Source: Nautilus pompilius (taxonomy: Eukaryota; Mollusca; Cephalopoda; Nautilida; Nautilidae). From it: 64,000 bases of DNA. Below, piece by piece: positions 13,890-25,753 of this stretch (positions are counted from its first letter, which is position 1; each line of letters starts with the position of its first letter). A program made the translations under genes and the position numbers. Location: positions 1,674,001-1,738,000 of the forward strand of contig JACATO010000648.1 of NCBI GenBank assembly GCA_018389105.1, given 5' to 3'. A model generated the notes under the pieces. That model ran no database searches. It saw only the letters and a list, made by a program, of their open reading frames with translations, and was not told the origin of the DNA.

Positions 13890-14410
13890 CAATAACTCAA
13901 CTGCATGCTTCTGCTCTTTTGAAACAAAAGGTTGTTTACCACCAAACCCCAAACAAGGCTTATAGGATGAACACGACATTAAAAGTGAGCAAGGTCGTCT
14001 TTTGCTGCCATTTTGTGTTTCCAAATTAACATTCTAACACCAACAGATTCTCTCAAAATTTGTTCACTTTTCCATTTATTAAGGGACAAGAAAGGGTATT
14101 TGTCAAAAAGATTGTTTCTAATAAAGAAATCCTATAAGATGTACACTACAAACTATCATGGACCTGTGATTCAGAAAAAAGTAGTAGTTCTTATTTAAAT
14201 TTATAGATCTATCAGTAGGGTGGAATTCTTTTATAGAAATGGGAGCTGTGTAGCTATAAATCTAAATATTAAAAAAGAAAAATTGTATGCAAGAATAGGC
14301 AGATTTACTCCAATTCCAGAAATTATCTTAAAAGCAAAGACAAGAAAAACTGATATAATATTTCCACCTTAATAAGACAGCCTGTTAATTGACAAATGCA
14401 TTTATTAGCA
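13890..14410. other. AT-rich sequence without assigned gene
   Basis: No gene, repeat family or RNA recognised. The reading frame at 14013-14198 shows no features. Confidence 0.35.
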
Positions 14411-14439
14411 AGACTGTTTTCTTTTCTTTCTCTCCCCCT

Positions 14440-14770
14440 CTCTTGGTTTTAGTTTGGATATTTCTATTTTAATTAACAATGGAATTTCCAGGCAATGAGC
14501 CACCATTAGGTGGAGGGTCTCAGACTCATTATGGCATTAGTTATCAAGCATTAGGAGGCCACGATAATTATCACAATCCCTGCTGATTCATTTAATTGGA
14601 AGAGAGAAAATGCATTGTTAGCTTCATAATGTAGCAAGGGATCACAAAGAGAAGAAAAAGTGTGATGAATATCGCTCATTGAGAGTAATTCTCCAAAATG
14701 GATGAGAACGCCATAAACAGTTAACTTAAAGGCGACAATGTTTCTAACTTAAATTAAATGCTACTCTCTA
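14440..14770 (+). promoter_or_regulatory. Candidate conserved non-coding element or enhancer
   Basis: A 300 bp block of high complexity and low homopolymer content. Visible motifs include a homeodomain-like TTAATTAA core directly joined to a SOX-type AACAATGG (14475-14482), several ATTA cores, and CGCCATAAAC near 14710, resembling a posterior Hox/Cdx site. The layout resembles developmental enhancers, but conservation cannot be judged from one sequence. It overlaps the small open frame at 14479-14586. Confidence 0.3.
14479..14586 (+). CDS. Possible 35-codon micropeptide or first coding exon
   Basis: A strong acceptor-like signal (a long pyrimidine tract at 14413-14450 ending in AG at 14451-14452) lies just upstream. 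The ATG at 14479 has a favourable context (A at -3, G at +4) and an in-frame stop shortly upstream. The frame runs for 35 codons to TGA: it begins MEFPGNEPPLGGG and ends HDNYHNPC, rich in Gly, His, Tyr and Asn. No known family is recognised. It lies inside the candidate enhancer block, so the ATG may simply be part of the SOX-type site AACAATGG. Coding status is doubtful. Confidence 0.15.
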   Translation: MEFPGNEPPLGGGSQTHYGISYQALGGHDNYHNPC

Positions 14771-14779
14771 AATTGAAGC

Positions 14780-15500
14780 AAAGAAAAGAATATCAAATAA
14801 AAAAATACTTAATTGCCAATTAAATTCAAATGCAAAAGAAAAAAAAAAGTTAACAATTACTGGATTTTTTGACACCTGTAATCTATGAATTTTTTCTTTA
14901 ATATATATATATACTTTCTTACTATTTTGTTCATTTTCTATGCATTAAATATGCATGGTAATTTAAAAGTGCTTCCTAAAATCTGGTCATACATAATTTG
15001 AAAAATTTAGTAAAAGTTTTTCAGTTGCTGGTATAGTGAAAGTTTGGGAAACAGAATTTGAGAGACAGAAAGGATAAGTACACACACACAGCCATATGAC
15101 ATTATCTGATTTTTTTTTTCCTTTCTTTGTTACCTCACATTTTAATTATGCTGCTGTTTATTTAATTTTATTATATTCAGAATTATTCTTTTCAAATCTG
15201 TCAAATCTGATTTTTGCACATTTTGTTAGTTAAGGATCAAGCCCATTTTTGTCCATTACGAGCCAACGGCCTTTTAATGTTTGAACAATGTAGCCATTAT
15301 GGGGGAATATACAGCAAAGCACACAGTGATATGGCACACTGCTTTAAAATTTTAGGTTATAGTATTCATTAGACGCACAGCTTTATAATAAAGACTACAT
15401 TTCTTATGCCATGCTTAATTTAGGAAAATCAAGCAAAAAAGAAAGGAAGTTCCATAGCACAAAGTTTCTTATTTCATAATGAATGTCTTTTTTTTGCAAA
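14780..15500. other. AT-rich sequence without assigned gene
   Basis: Homopolymer runs, a short (TA)n near 14901 and no recognisable coding or repeat content. Confidence 0.35.
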
Positions 15501-15504
15501 TTTA

Positions 15505-15775
15505 TAACCCAGGTTTGATTCCTGGTCATGATCAGCTTCAACCGCCACACCTCCCTGGCTTTTTTTTACCAGCCAATCATGCAAGTTTCCTGTCACATCT
15601 GAAAATGAAAAGTTCTAGTAGGTGTTTCCGTGCCAAAGTCAGAACTGCCAGGCCCCTCATGGACAGCTCTCCAGCAGATAACCACAGCACTACACTCCCT
15701 AACCAGAATTGTCTCCCTTGTAGAAGGGTTACCACTGCTGATGGAACCAATAGGTATGACAAAAATGCTTCTACA
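15505..15775 (+). mobile_element. tRNA-derived SINE copy, ATG-tail family
   Basis: The B-box-like GGTTTGATTCC at about 15512-15522 is followed by CTGGTCATGATCAGC and the family body: CACATCTGAAAATGAAAAGT near 15593, then TTCTAGTA. A CAGCTCTCCAGCAGATAACC segment near 15662 aligns with the copy at 13.6 kb. The 5-prime part of the head is not recognisable. An open frame of 128 codons running through the copy is incidental: it has no features and spans RNA-derived sequence. Confidence 0.55.
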
Positions 15776-15789
15776 GGTTTAGCAAAGAG

Positions 15790-17880
15790 GAAGCTAATAA
15801 ATGCTGGTTGTATTTATATAGAGTTAATACCAGTTCCTTCTGTGTCAGGAACATCTAACTACTAATGCTCAATGTGTGAAATTTAATGTAAAATACTTTA
15901 TGGTGACCTATTAGTGGATGGAGACGGGGGGAGGCCTCCCTCTAAAATACTTTCAAAGACCCTTGTTTTAAAGAGCAATATCTCAGAATGTTTGAATGCT
16001 GTATTGTTGTCAATGAAAACAAGCGTAAATCACGTGCAGACAAATATATAAATACAGAACTGCAAACGAGAAGTAAAATCTTTAAAATATTTTGGAACTT
16101 TTTTTTTTTCACCTGTATTTTAAAATTTCTTTGAATTTTTAATCTTTCTTGAATTTTTCATTGTTCTCATTAGTTCTTATGTTTTTTTTACTTCTTTTTA
16201 AAATTTTTTTTCTTTTACATTTTGATATTTTAGGCTTTAAAATTTTTTTTTTTACCTGTAAATAAATGTGCACATGCATACAGATATATACATGGACACG
16301 CCCCTATGCCATTCATTCTATTTGTCGGTTCTCTGCTAGGTGTGGTTTCACCATTTGCCCACCTCCATAACTCCAGCAGTTACAACTGAAGAGTAGATTT
16401 TTTTAACCAAGCTTGACTGAGCTAATCATCAATGGGAAGGGGAAAAAAAAATAAATTTCCAATATTCTAAAAGAAAAAAAAATGGCACTGCTGCTTGGTT
16501 ACGATTTATTCTTACAAGACCACACTTCCTGCTTTCCAAATTGTATGTACAAAGTTAACGGGCAAGACATGGGGGGGGGGTTAGAGGTTAAAACAAATTA
16601 TTTAATACTAACACAAATAAGCACACTACACCAAACAAAGATGACTCTTTGATTGATCAGATAAATATCTTTGGCCTTCTCACAACTACTCTGCATATTT
16701 GGGGAATTTTATTAATTATTTTATCGAAATAATCAGATAATAGGATAATCAGGCTGCCATAACTGTGGTGCCCTGCATAAATTTTATCCCACCCAAGTTC
16801 AACAGGCAACAACGCTGCTTTCCAAGACACTACATTACTTTTCCTGCTTCCAATGTGACCTCAGCAAAATGTTTATAACCATTGAAAGTAAAGTCCTTTC
16901 CAGTATGCCGCATGACAGAAAAAATATAGCATTTTCTGGAAAATTAATGAGAGCGTCTTCATTGGTGCTGGTCTATTGTCACCAAAGCAGGCTCAAGTGA
17001 ACGCCCCTGTTTTATTAACTTAGCAAAAACACACTAGGCTACAACTCAAACTTTTCATTTGTTTTATCATAGCACCTCTGGTTTTTCACCAGTTATTCAG
17101 ATCACATATGGTTTTGCTCAATGGAACCATCCAGCTATATTTCCAAATCTTAATATTTTACATTTTGTTTTAATCCAGCAGATCTAGGATATCATTCCAA
17201 AGCCGAAATAGACACTGGGTTTATCTCTGTTTCCATTTAGCTGTGCTGTAATTTCTGGTAATGTAACTTGTTCCATGTTTTCTTCCCTATTGTACTATTG
17301 GTCATCTCTCCTCAATGTTACCCCTTTCCTACCGTTTGTTTGTTTTGTCACAATTTGTCTCAAAATGCATCCTTCATCAGTCCCTTTCCGATGGATAGCC
17401 TTTTGGATACACCAATTTGTTTAGCAATTTCTCTCTTGGTCAGTGATGTTGATTACATATAGCAGTTCATGTTGAAAGTAAAACTCTTCTGTTTATCCTA
17501 CGTATGAGCAGTACCACTTCATAAAGTCCTGGAAGATTAATGCCATTTTTATACCATCATCGATTACTTGGGATGATCAACTGTTTGATCAGCGCATGCA
17601 CCTATCAGGTTATTATTACACAATTTGGTTGTTCGTAAGATTTTAAATGAAACAGCAGCACAAAGGTTCAGTCAGAGGAATTATTTTGATAAATCCAAGA
17701 TACAACTTTAAAAAAAACCTTTAAAATGCTTTGGTTGTTTTTTTTAAAACTGTTCACATACTGCTTACATGTGTTTTGCATAACTATTATAACTACAAAG
17801 AGCAAATGATAGAGAAGTATGATTTTTGTTTTCCCCATAAATATGCCTTTTGTTGAAAAATTTTGAGCACGCATGCACAT
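15790..17880. other. AT-rich sequence without assigned gene
   Basis: Long T-rich tracts at 16080-16260, a G run near 16570, no recognised gene. Short frames near 17268-17462 show no features. Confidence 0.35.
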
Positions 17881-17942
17881 GCACTCACTCACACACACAC
17901 ACAGAGAGAGAGAGAGAAAGAGAGAGAGAGTGTGCGTGTGTG
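17881..17942. repeat. Compound (CA)n(GA)n(GT)n microsatellite
   Basis: CACTCACTCACACAC, then GA repeats with one interruption, then GTGTGCGTGTGT. Confidence 0.9.
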
Positions 17943-18220
17943 TTAGGCAATTGCTTTTTCACTCAGCAAAAACATGATATTATGTTTAACTGAAAAATAC
18001 TTTGTTGGATTATCCCCACATTTCATAACTTTATGGTGGACAGTCAGGATTAAGATAATTAATAGTCAGTAAAAATTATTAATACTGTTTCTTTTTCAAG
18101 CTAGCAATGCTAAGATCTTCCCTTGTTATTGTCACTTTTTCCAATAAAACGAATGTCATAATTCAGCCAAAGCTGGAATTTTAATTTATTAATAATACAA
18201 CAAAATCAGACATTTATGAT

Positions 18221-18253
18221 ATGTGTGTGTGTGTGTGTGTGTGTATTATATAT

Positions 18254-18306
<53 letters not shown>

Positions 18307-18316
18307 TACAGAGAGA
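18221..18316. repeat. Compound (GT)n(AT)n(AG)n microsatellite
   Basis: About 24 bp GT, a short AT bridge and about 60 bp AG. The frames translated across it on both strands are repeat artefacts. Confidence 0.95.
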
Positions 18317-18555
18317 ATGGCATCCCATTCTTAACCCATAAATATTTTCTTCTGAACTTTGAAGATTTAAAATTTTGTCAGATATTAGATAACAAAGAAA
18401 TAACACAAATGATATATGGATATTGCTATATATTTTTAATTAATTTCATTTACAATACATTATCACTGTCTACGAAAACCATTTACAAATAGTCTTCATA
18501 GACAGGTTTTAGTGCATGAACTCAAACAAAAATTAGTTAGAGCAGAAATTTTCTG

Positions 18556-18743
18556 TTAAAAAATTGCTATTGGCATGTAAAAATCTTTGACCGGAAGGCA
18601 TGTAAGATCAAGATTGGGTGGTAACCCTTGGCAAAGCATTTCTGTTTTAGAGTCAGAAACAGCTGAATAACAATAACCGTTCCAAATATTCCAGGACTGA
18701 TCACATGGAGGACAACCAGAAGAATTAAGCAAACCAGTTGGGC
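18556..18743 (-). CDS. Possible exon with C-type-lectin-like start
   Basis: On the minus strand an acceptor-like ATTTTCTTGCCTTAG ends at 18744, and the frame then stays open for 61 codons to a TAA. The key segment is CDQSWNIWNGYCY. Cys-x10-Cys around a W-x-x-W-N-G-Y-C-Y core is typical of the N-terminal hairpin of long-form C-type-lectin-like domains (C-type lectins often read CPxGWxxWNGYCY). The next Cys follows after 12 residues, a few fewer than usual, then QGLPPNLDL, comparable with the SLGAHLxxI stretch after the alpha-1 helix. The rest of a CTLD (WIGL, WND) is absent, so this would be one exon or a decayed fragment. Entry phase 1 matches the exit phase of the candidate at 21266-21339. 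Family assignment is tentative. Confidence 0.3.
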
Positions 18744-18809
18744 CTAAGGCAAGAAAATCCTGTCTAGACATTAGACAAGAGCACCCCCTGGGCAAAATTG
18801 CTATAGGCT

Positions 18810-19010
18810 ATGCTGCTACCAAGCCTGTCTGCTCGGAATGAGGTCTGACAGTTACATAGGGTCATGATCCTCATGAATTGCAGAGCAGAATTAATGCACA
18901 CAGCTCTGTTCATGTCCTGAACGCATTGACAGAAATCCATTGATCTCCTCCTGGCACACTAAAATAGCAGGGACAATGACTAAAAATAAGTCATTCAAAC
19001 CATATGAAAT
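18810..19010. promoter_or_regulatory. Candidate conserved non-coding element with MEF2-like site
   Basis: About 200 bp of high complexity. CTAAAAATAA at 18980-18989 fits the MEF2 consensus YTAWWWWTAR, and a MEIS-type TGACAG lies near 18929. No coding potential. Judged only on motif and composition. Confidence 0.25.
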
Positions 19011-19019
19011 CAAACTACT

Positions 19020-20265
19020 TATAAAAACCCAAATGTATCCACAGCAAAATAAAGAAGAAAACAGAAAGCTGGATGGATCCTATATTTTTGACAAATAATA
19101 TCAGATTAGTTTTTCTAGTAATTATGCCTAGCAGTTGCTTTTCTGCATTTTACACCATTATTGCCATGTTGTTGTTTTCTTTTCAATTATTTTAAGTAAC
19201 AGGGTACCGATGTACCACCTAGAATCAAATCTCCTAAGATATGCATGTGCGTATAAACAATGCACAAGATTTTGATTTTAGTGGATTTCAAATATCGAGC
19301 ATTTTTATGCAGTTGCCTCAGCAAGGATGTTTTTTTTACTCAGAAGCAAATTTAATCTGACAAATTATTGAATTAAGCAAGCAGCCAAATTAATATAGAA
19401 AGCGGCCAACCAGAAAATATTTTGAGCAGCCAGATAATTTAGAATTGCTGGAATCTTACAGTCAGCACTGTCTGGATAGAAGATTATAAAGTGTTATAAG
19501 ATTGGTGGGGAAAAATGTCAACAAACACTATAGTAAGCAAAACGCGAGATTTTATAGTTAATAACTGGAGCGCAGACGCCAAGAGAACCTGGCTTTTTTG
19601 TTTTACTCTTGAAATAAAAACAAAAAGCACTTCCAATTCAAAGCATCCCATTTTAATCATGATGCACCGACAAATATCTCAGACCATTAAGGGAACCTTC
19701 CAGTTATAAGACATATCATGGATGTTTAGTTACCAGGTAGACTATCAAAACTGTTAGGAAAGTAATTAGTAAAATATCCTTATAGCAAAGCTTTATTTTG
19801 AAATAAAAGTATAAGAAACCATACATGTAGCACTATGCACAACTATGACAAACAAAATGATTTTTTAGTAGTCTTCCCTTGACAAGAAAGACTTAAAAAC
19901 CATGACAGGCTTTAACATTCTGAAATCTACTTGAAGTTGGTATTGTTACAAAAAAACAAAAAGAAATTCCTAAAGTTATGCTTATTGACTGACTTCAGCA
20001 TTCTCTAAATAAGATCACAGAAGTCATATAATAAATGAAAGAAATTTTAACATTTATTCAACATGAATCCCTTGACTACAATTAAATAATTGACCGAAAC
20101 ATCAAATCATCTTGCTAGTATACTGCAGACACATTTTTAAAACAAGATAAATTAATTAAAATGTCATGAATTCAACTCTGTACACAAAGAAAACACTTGC
20201 TCTCTTGTTTCTTTAAAAAAAGAATAGTAGTTTGCTTATTCTACACTAGCTGAAAGTTCTTTCCT
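19020..20265. other. AT-rich sequence without assigned gene
   Basis: No recognised gene or repeat family. The frame at 19515-19709 shows no features. Confidence 0.35.
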
Positions 20266-20269
20266 ATAA

Positions 20270-20690
20270 GCAGTGATTCATAACTAAAACTTCTCTGGGT
20301 CATCAGCTGATGTCATCCTTGGGTTTTAATTAAAGACAAAACGGATACAGAATTCTTTGTGAAGACCATGATGGCGGAAGTACTATATTAGCCGACTCGT
20401 GTGAAAATGCCGGAAACCACTAACACAATAAAGGGCATCTACTGCAAAGCTGTTTAATTTTCATTCTTTGGCAACTGAAAAGGGCCAACCAAATGAATTT
20501 TTAAAGGATGTTACTAATCAGTAAAAAAAAAAAAAAAAAAAGAGAAAGAGAGAGAGAAAAAGGTAGCTTTCGCTTTCAAAGAACAGTTAATTCAGCTTTA
20601 ACTGCCATCGAAACTAAGTGAAAGCAACCGTCTTAGTGAACAGACGTCAAAGCCATTTAGTTGGGGGCGGGGGGGGGGGAATGTTTTTTT
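20270..20690. promoter_or_regulatory. Candidate regulatory blocks flanking a poly-A/GA tract
   Basis: 20270-20470 and 20560-20680 are complex sequence separated by poly-A and GA repeats. The first contains CATGATGGCGGAAGTA (YY1-like plus ETS-like GGAAGT). The second contains GCTTTCGCTTTC at 20566-20577, whose complement matches the IRF element GAAANNGAAA. A G-rich run (one C in about 17 bp) ends the block near 20680. Regulatory function is inferred from motifs only. Confidence 0.2.
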
Positions 20691-20931
20691 AAGGGCTATT
20701 AAAATAGTGGGTGGGTTGGTCTGGAAGAAGGCGAGAGATGGTGAAGAAAAAAGAACTCAATGTAATTTTATTCGACATTAACTAAATTACACAATTACAC
20801 TTCTGCCTGTTCTTTTCCCCCTTTTTGCCTCGTATTTTTTCTTGAGCATGATTGTGTTAGTAAGCGTCCGTGGAACGGTAATGCTTTGTTATCAGAATGA
20901 AAGGAAATTTACAACTGAAAACTAACCTCTC

Positions 20932-20956
20932 ACACACACACACACACACACGCACA
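20932..20956. repeat. (CA)n microsatellite
   Basis: About 20 bp of CA repeats followed by CGCA. Confidence 0.9.
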
Positions 20957-21265
20957 AAAGGGGAGAATGACATTTACTGAAGAAAGTCTTCTGTATGGTC
21001 TGCCTCACTCAAATAATAAAGAAAACAAACAAACAAAATGATTTAATTCAGATGAAATACTCACGAAACCAAGCAATTATGCCGTATATTGTTTGTCTGC
21101 AAATCAACAACAAAAACAGACAAATAATATACAAATTTCTAATTAAAAAAAAAAAAGGCTGTCTCCATAACCCCTCGTCACGGATACAGCAACGTGTAAA
21201 TCGGTTCATGTTTATCAGCAGTTTGTTCGTTAAGACAGAGACCAACTAATCTGAAGTCCACTTAC

Positions 21266-21339
21266 CTCCATCTCCGAGAGAGAGGAACTTGCTTTTGGGC
21301 TGCCGGGTTTCTCGACTTATCCTAATATAATTTGTTGTC
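21266..21339 (-). CDS. Possible coding exon, minus strand
   Basis: The right-hand (downstream on the minus strand) border is a perfect donor: GATGGAG then GTAAGTGG at 21265-21258. An acceptor-like TTGTATTTCAAGTAG ends at 21340. The frame between is open with one base before and one base after whole codons (exit phase 1), reading TTNYIRISRETRQPKSKFLS then LGDG. Basic and polar, not recognised. The sequence also contains ATGGAG immediately before the donor in another frame with good context, so it could instead be a 5-prime exon whose coding part is only two codons. One strong splice site is not proof of an exon. Confidence 0.3.
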
Positions 21340-21789
21340 CTACTTGAAATACAAGGGGCATCTTATAGGTCTAAAGCAGCATGCATCACCTCTAAGGTTC
21401 AGACAGTCAGTCCTCTTCCCAACTCATAATAGTCGTCGTCAATACTAGCTCATGGTTCTCTTACCAAGCATTTACTTATATTAATGATAAAAAAAAATAC
21501 ATATTCTCCCAGAATGGTATCTCTTTTATTTATTTATTTTTTTTTTAATAAAATTCGTTTTAAAAATGTGCTACATGTTACTTGTTGATCAGTGATCATT
21601 AATTTACAAAAAAAAACAAACAAAACATCTAAAATTTGTCTAGGCACGTATATTATTCTTCATGTGATGGTGTCATGATTGTACAAATTATTCTATCCAT
21701 TTTAACTCATTGTTACATTGTCCGCACTATAAAATCCAGCAGCAAACTAACATTTATTCAATGTTATGAAGTAGGCAGGTTTCACAATA

Positions 21790-22490
21790 ATATTTAAAAA
21801 AAATATGCCCAGTCTAGTCAATGCTGGATGGAGGACCAGTGTAAATCAATCCTATGATAATTAAACTCCAACCAGATTCATTGTGGAAACCCAAGTTATC
21901 AGGTCTGCTGGCCACTGGAGCATGGACCTGTATTGCCAACCCCTGAAAACCAGATAAAGTGGGTCATACACATAGAACAATGACGTTATTACTTCCACCG
22001 GTATGGACAAAATTTATTGCTTAAAATATTGTCAATTAATTATGTCATGCAAATAGTCAACAAATCAGGATCTAACAATATTTAAATTTGTACAGAACAA
22101 TTTTTCTTTATATTCATTGTAAATGATTCTTTTCTTTCCTTTCTTTTCCTTTTTGTTCTGCTTTAAGTAATATATTTTATGTCCTCACCAGGTTTCCATA
22201 ATCCAACAATGCCATGAAGATAAAACAGGAGCAGGGAAGAGTGCACAATTTGGTCATTAATCATCCAGAGATCATCTCTCTTCTCCAATGTTTTCTAAAG
22301 AGGAAGTTCAAGGCACCAGAAACACCTCTGATTGTATCGATAAATTACTTCTAGTTTAGCAACCATTACTGGACCATCAGTAATGGCTGCCCTAAACTCC
22401 TCACTAATTACCGATTTACTACACAAAAGTGACATTCTGTTGTGATATAGCATCCAAGATGTCCTAGGCATTTTGTCATAGTGCATCTAA
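21790..22490 (-). mobile_element. Tc1-like transposon fossil
   Basis: Minus-strand reading shows the Tc1 order. ISEEFRAAITDGPVMVAKLE (about 22340-22410) matches the second helix-turn-helix region (SAxxLAxELxxxTGxPVSxxTVR). It is followed by CFWCLELPL (usual RRPxxxPLL), then in another frame HGIVGLWKPGED near 22185-22220 (usual DGRVRVWRRPGE). Near 21900-21935 there is a decayed LQWPARSPDLNP. Several stops and frame changes break it. TIRs not recognised. Confidence 0.5.
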
Positions 22491-22889
22491 TGGTTTATCA
22501 GCGATCGCCATGAATTTGGTTGTATATAATGTGAGTTAACACCATCAACTGCAGAATATAGCTCTGGTTGTTTAGAAAATCATGTACTTGATCATTTCAG
22601 AAAACAAAAGAAAAACAAGTCTTAAAATTACGAAATTATAATGGTTCCATTTTTTTCAATGACCTACAGCATACATTTAAACACTTTTTTTAAAGATAAT
22701 CACAACTTCAAGATTGTCAGTATGAATTTTGTTAGCCGCATACAGAATCTTCACAGCAAACAGGTTTGTAATATTACACAAAGCTAAAATAGTTAATCAA
22801 ATTTCCCAAGTTAATTCAGAAATCCATATGATAAATATATGCTTCTGTATACACTAAAATTCAAAATTACGAGTCCACAATATGAAAAT

Positions 22890-23753
22890 ATTGTTATCTT
22901 TAAGACTTTACTGTTAATGAGAATGCAAGATTTAGGGGGGAAAAAAAAGAAATGTACACATTAATTATAATATTCTCATCACTTCAAGCTCTTTGCATAA
23001 TTACAAAACCAGCAAGTTATTTCCATGATGATGGTATGGGGTGTTGAACAAAAACTTATAGGATAACAATGAACTATACTTCACATCAGTGGGGGCGAGG
23101 TGGTTGGACAAAAGTGAGTTTTAAATATCTGGTTCTAAGCAGTGATAAGGAAAAAAAGTTGCAGAAAAGTAGAAAAGAACTGTATTTGCCCTAAAATTAA
23201 GCACAGCATTGGAAATGTGAAAATATGGGGTAGTTTTGCCAGTTATTTGGCTGGTGATGATAAAATTGGATTTACAAGAGAGAGAGATAGCACAATATTC
23301 TGCTACACGGTGCAGTTCCACCAGGGCCACTTTTGACTGATGATAGGTTCACACACAAAAGTTCAATACTTTACTAAAAAAAAAAGGGGGGGGTCAAAAG
23401 GAACCCATCAGATCTCCAGATAAAAATCCCCATTATATTTGTATGCTGTATACTAGATAAAAGAATCTATAAAAAAAAGCTCCAAATAATGTTGGTCAGC
23501 AAGAGAAAATGGGGCTTACCTACAAAGCAATATTTTGAAGCATTAAGGAACAGAGCACCCTACACATGTACAGCAGTTATTCACATTAAAAAGGACTGTT
23601 TGATTAGAACAAAAACAACAACACAAAGGTTTATATGTTCTGATTCATGGTTCATGATGTTTTTTTCATTTTTTTGTGGAATAATGCATTTTATTAATAA
23701 TAAAGAAATGAAAAGGCCAATAATGTATGGGTACACAATTTTGAATGCCAGTG
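22890..23753 (+). mobile_element. Tc1-like transposon fossil with recognisable 3-prime terminus
   Basis: The plus strand encodes KHSIGNVKIWGSFASYLAGD (about 23200-23260), the usual KHGGGSVMVWGCFS block. RSPDKNPHYI at about 23410-23440 stands for QSPDLNPIE. The 3-prime end reads TTTTGAATGCCAGTGTA and its complement TACACTGGCATTCAAAA resembles Tc1-type terminal repeats (TACAGTGxxTTxxAAAA), with the TA target at 23754-23755. The matching 5-prime repeat was not found, so the left border is approximate. It lies directly beside the oppositely oriented fossil at 21790-22490. Confidence 0.6.
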
Positions 23754-23789
23754 TAGTAAATACATAAACTACAAATAAATAAAAGAAAT

Positions 23790-25750
23790 ATTCTAGAGAT
23801 GAAAATGAAAAAAAAAAATCAATGCTGATTAAAACTTCATCAACAGGTACTATCTAGCACCATGATAATGTTAAATCTTTGATGAATGTTAAAATTTTAA
23901 GAAACATTGGCAGGAATCAGCAAGGAAATGAAGGAATACTAACAGAAGACCCATTAACAACAGCTGCTGCTCTATGGCCAAAAGTTAAATGCCTCATGAA
24001 GTAAAAACAAACTTTCTGAAGCAAGAAGAAGAAATGAGGTATCAGAGTAAAGATATCTAAATATGCAGTAAATAGTTTTGGGCAACATAAATCTACTAAT
24101 GCCTGTTTTAGAAGTTTTTTTTCCCCTTTTACAGGAGCTGACACAAATAAAACAAAATTTAAACAATAAATGTTTATGCTTTTGAAGCCATTCTTTTCAT
24201 ATCCTATGATACATTTCCTTGGTACACATAAAAATCAGTTTTGTGCTACATGTTCTAGGCAGTAATTCTGATTTTTAGGCCATCAAATTTCTACAATAAA
24301 ATCCTCTTGAATTTTCCAATTAATCAATCAGTTCTGGGCAACGTGATTTGGATGTGCGTTTGCAAGCCTGAAAAAGCACATGCCCATTATGTATACAAGT
24401 ATGAGAATACCAGCATGCATGGTTCCCATTTAAAATTATTTTTTGACTGATATATTATTACATGAATATTTCTTAAAATAAAGCAACAAAAATCATTAGT
24501 AAATGTTGTGATTAATTTGGAAAGTTTGGTATTGGTGGAAAATCAAACTAGGAAGATTAAAAAGCTACATGGTCTGTTAATTATATGCCTCTTGGTCCAC
24601 AATGGTTGTTCAAGAAACCTGATGTGGAAGTTAAATATTCTTTGGAAATTCATTTAATCTCTTATCAGTTTAGAATGATGACAAGTGGAGGCAGTCAAGG
24701 AATAGGTAATGAGGAGAAGCAAGATGGTGAATGACAAAGAAAATTTCTGATGATGAACATGTTATTTGAAAACAAAGCAAAAAAAATGATACTATCATCT
24801 ACCATTTATGGTATTTTCCTATCACTATGAATACAATTAGTATTATATTTCCATCAATTTCACTATGCAAGTGTCATAGATACATTGCCAAGACTATACC
24901 TACAAATCTTCTGGTTCTCTCCCCAAAAATGTTGCTCATGCATTCAAAAATTCCCAGCTGATAGAATGTTCAAAAGTTTTGCAAATTCTTTTTATAATAG
25001 TTTTCATGTATTCCATTTCTCTTAAGTTACAGTGAAATGGAGTAAAACCATAATCATCACAATTATTAATGTCAACTATATTGAAAAATTAGAAATGCAA
25101 ACAGAGAAAATATAATATATTTGGAGATTTCTTACTATTATATGAAATATGTTTCCATGGAAGAAAAGACATGCAAAAAAATGGATGAAAAAAATGAAGT
25201 TTTCCATAATTAGTCAATAATTTCCATACAAAATGTTATAATACAAAATTTCAAAGGCTGAAGATTGAACTAAATTTCTGCAGCATTCTTCTCAAATGAG
25301 GCTAACTAAGATAAAAAGCTTTCATCTCAATTCATCCTTTCTTCCTGTAGGCAAATTTTTATTTACGTTTTTCCATTCCTTTAGATACAAGGGCATAGTG
25401 CCTTTAATTTTGTCTGTTAGTCCTGATCAGACCAAGCAAATGAAAAATAGCATTTGGTAAAGAATCTCATTTTAGAAATATTATTTTATTTGGATGTTTA
25501 AATCTCATATCCACTACTTTTCAATAAATATTACATACTCAGGCTATTGAATCCATTTTCTCTCTCACCTTGATGAGGTTACTAAATCCATATTTCCCTT
25601 TTTGGTAAGGAAATTTTATCTAAGTAACCAGTAGTCATTCTTATATGTGTTTTAAATCTCTTAACTACCAAACATACCATTGTTTAAACGTGAATTAATC
25701 TAAAGTTTACAGATTCTAAATAGAAAAAGGATTACAAATTATTTTCTGTA
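23790..25750. other. AT-rich sequence without assigned gene
   Basis: No recognisable coding, RNA or mobile content. Two short minus-strand frames at 23917-24166 overlap in different registers and look random. Confidence 0.35.
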
Positions 25751-25753
25751 ATA

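Noticed and set aside
15479-15865. 128-codon plus-strand open frame
   Set aside because: It runs straight through a SINE copy, so the frame is incidental.
18206-18492. Frames rich in RERE or SLSL and HTHT
   Set aside because: Translation of a compound microsatellite.
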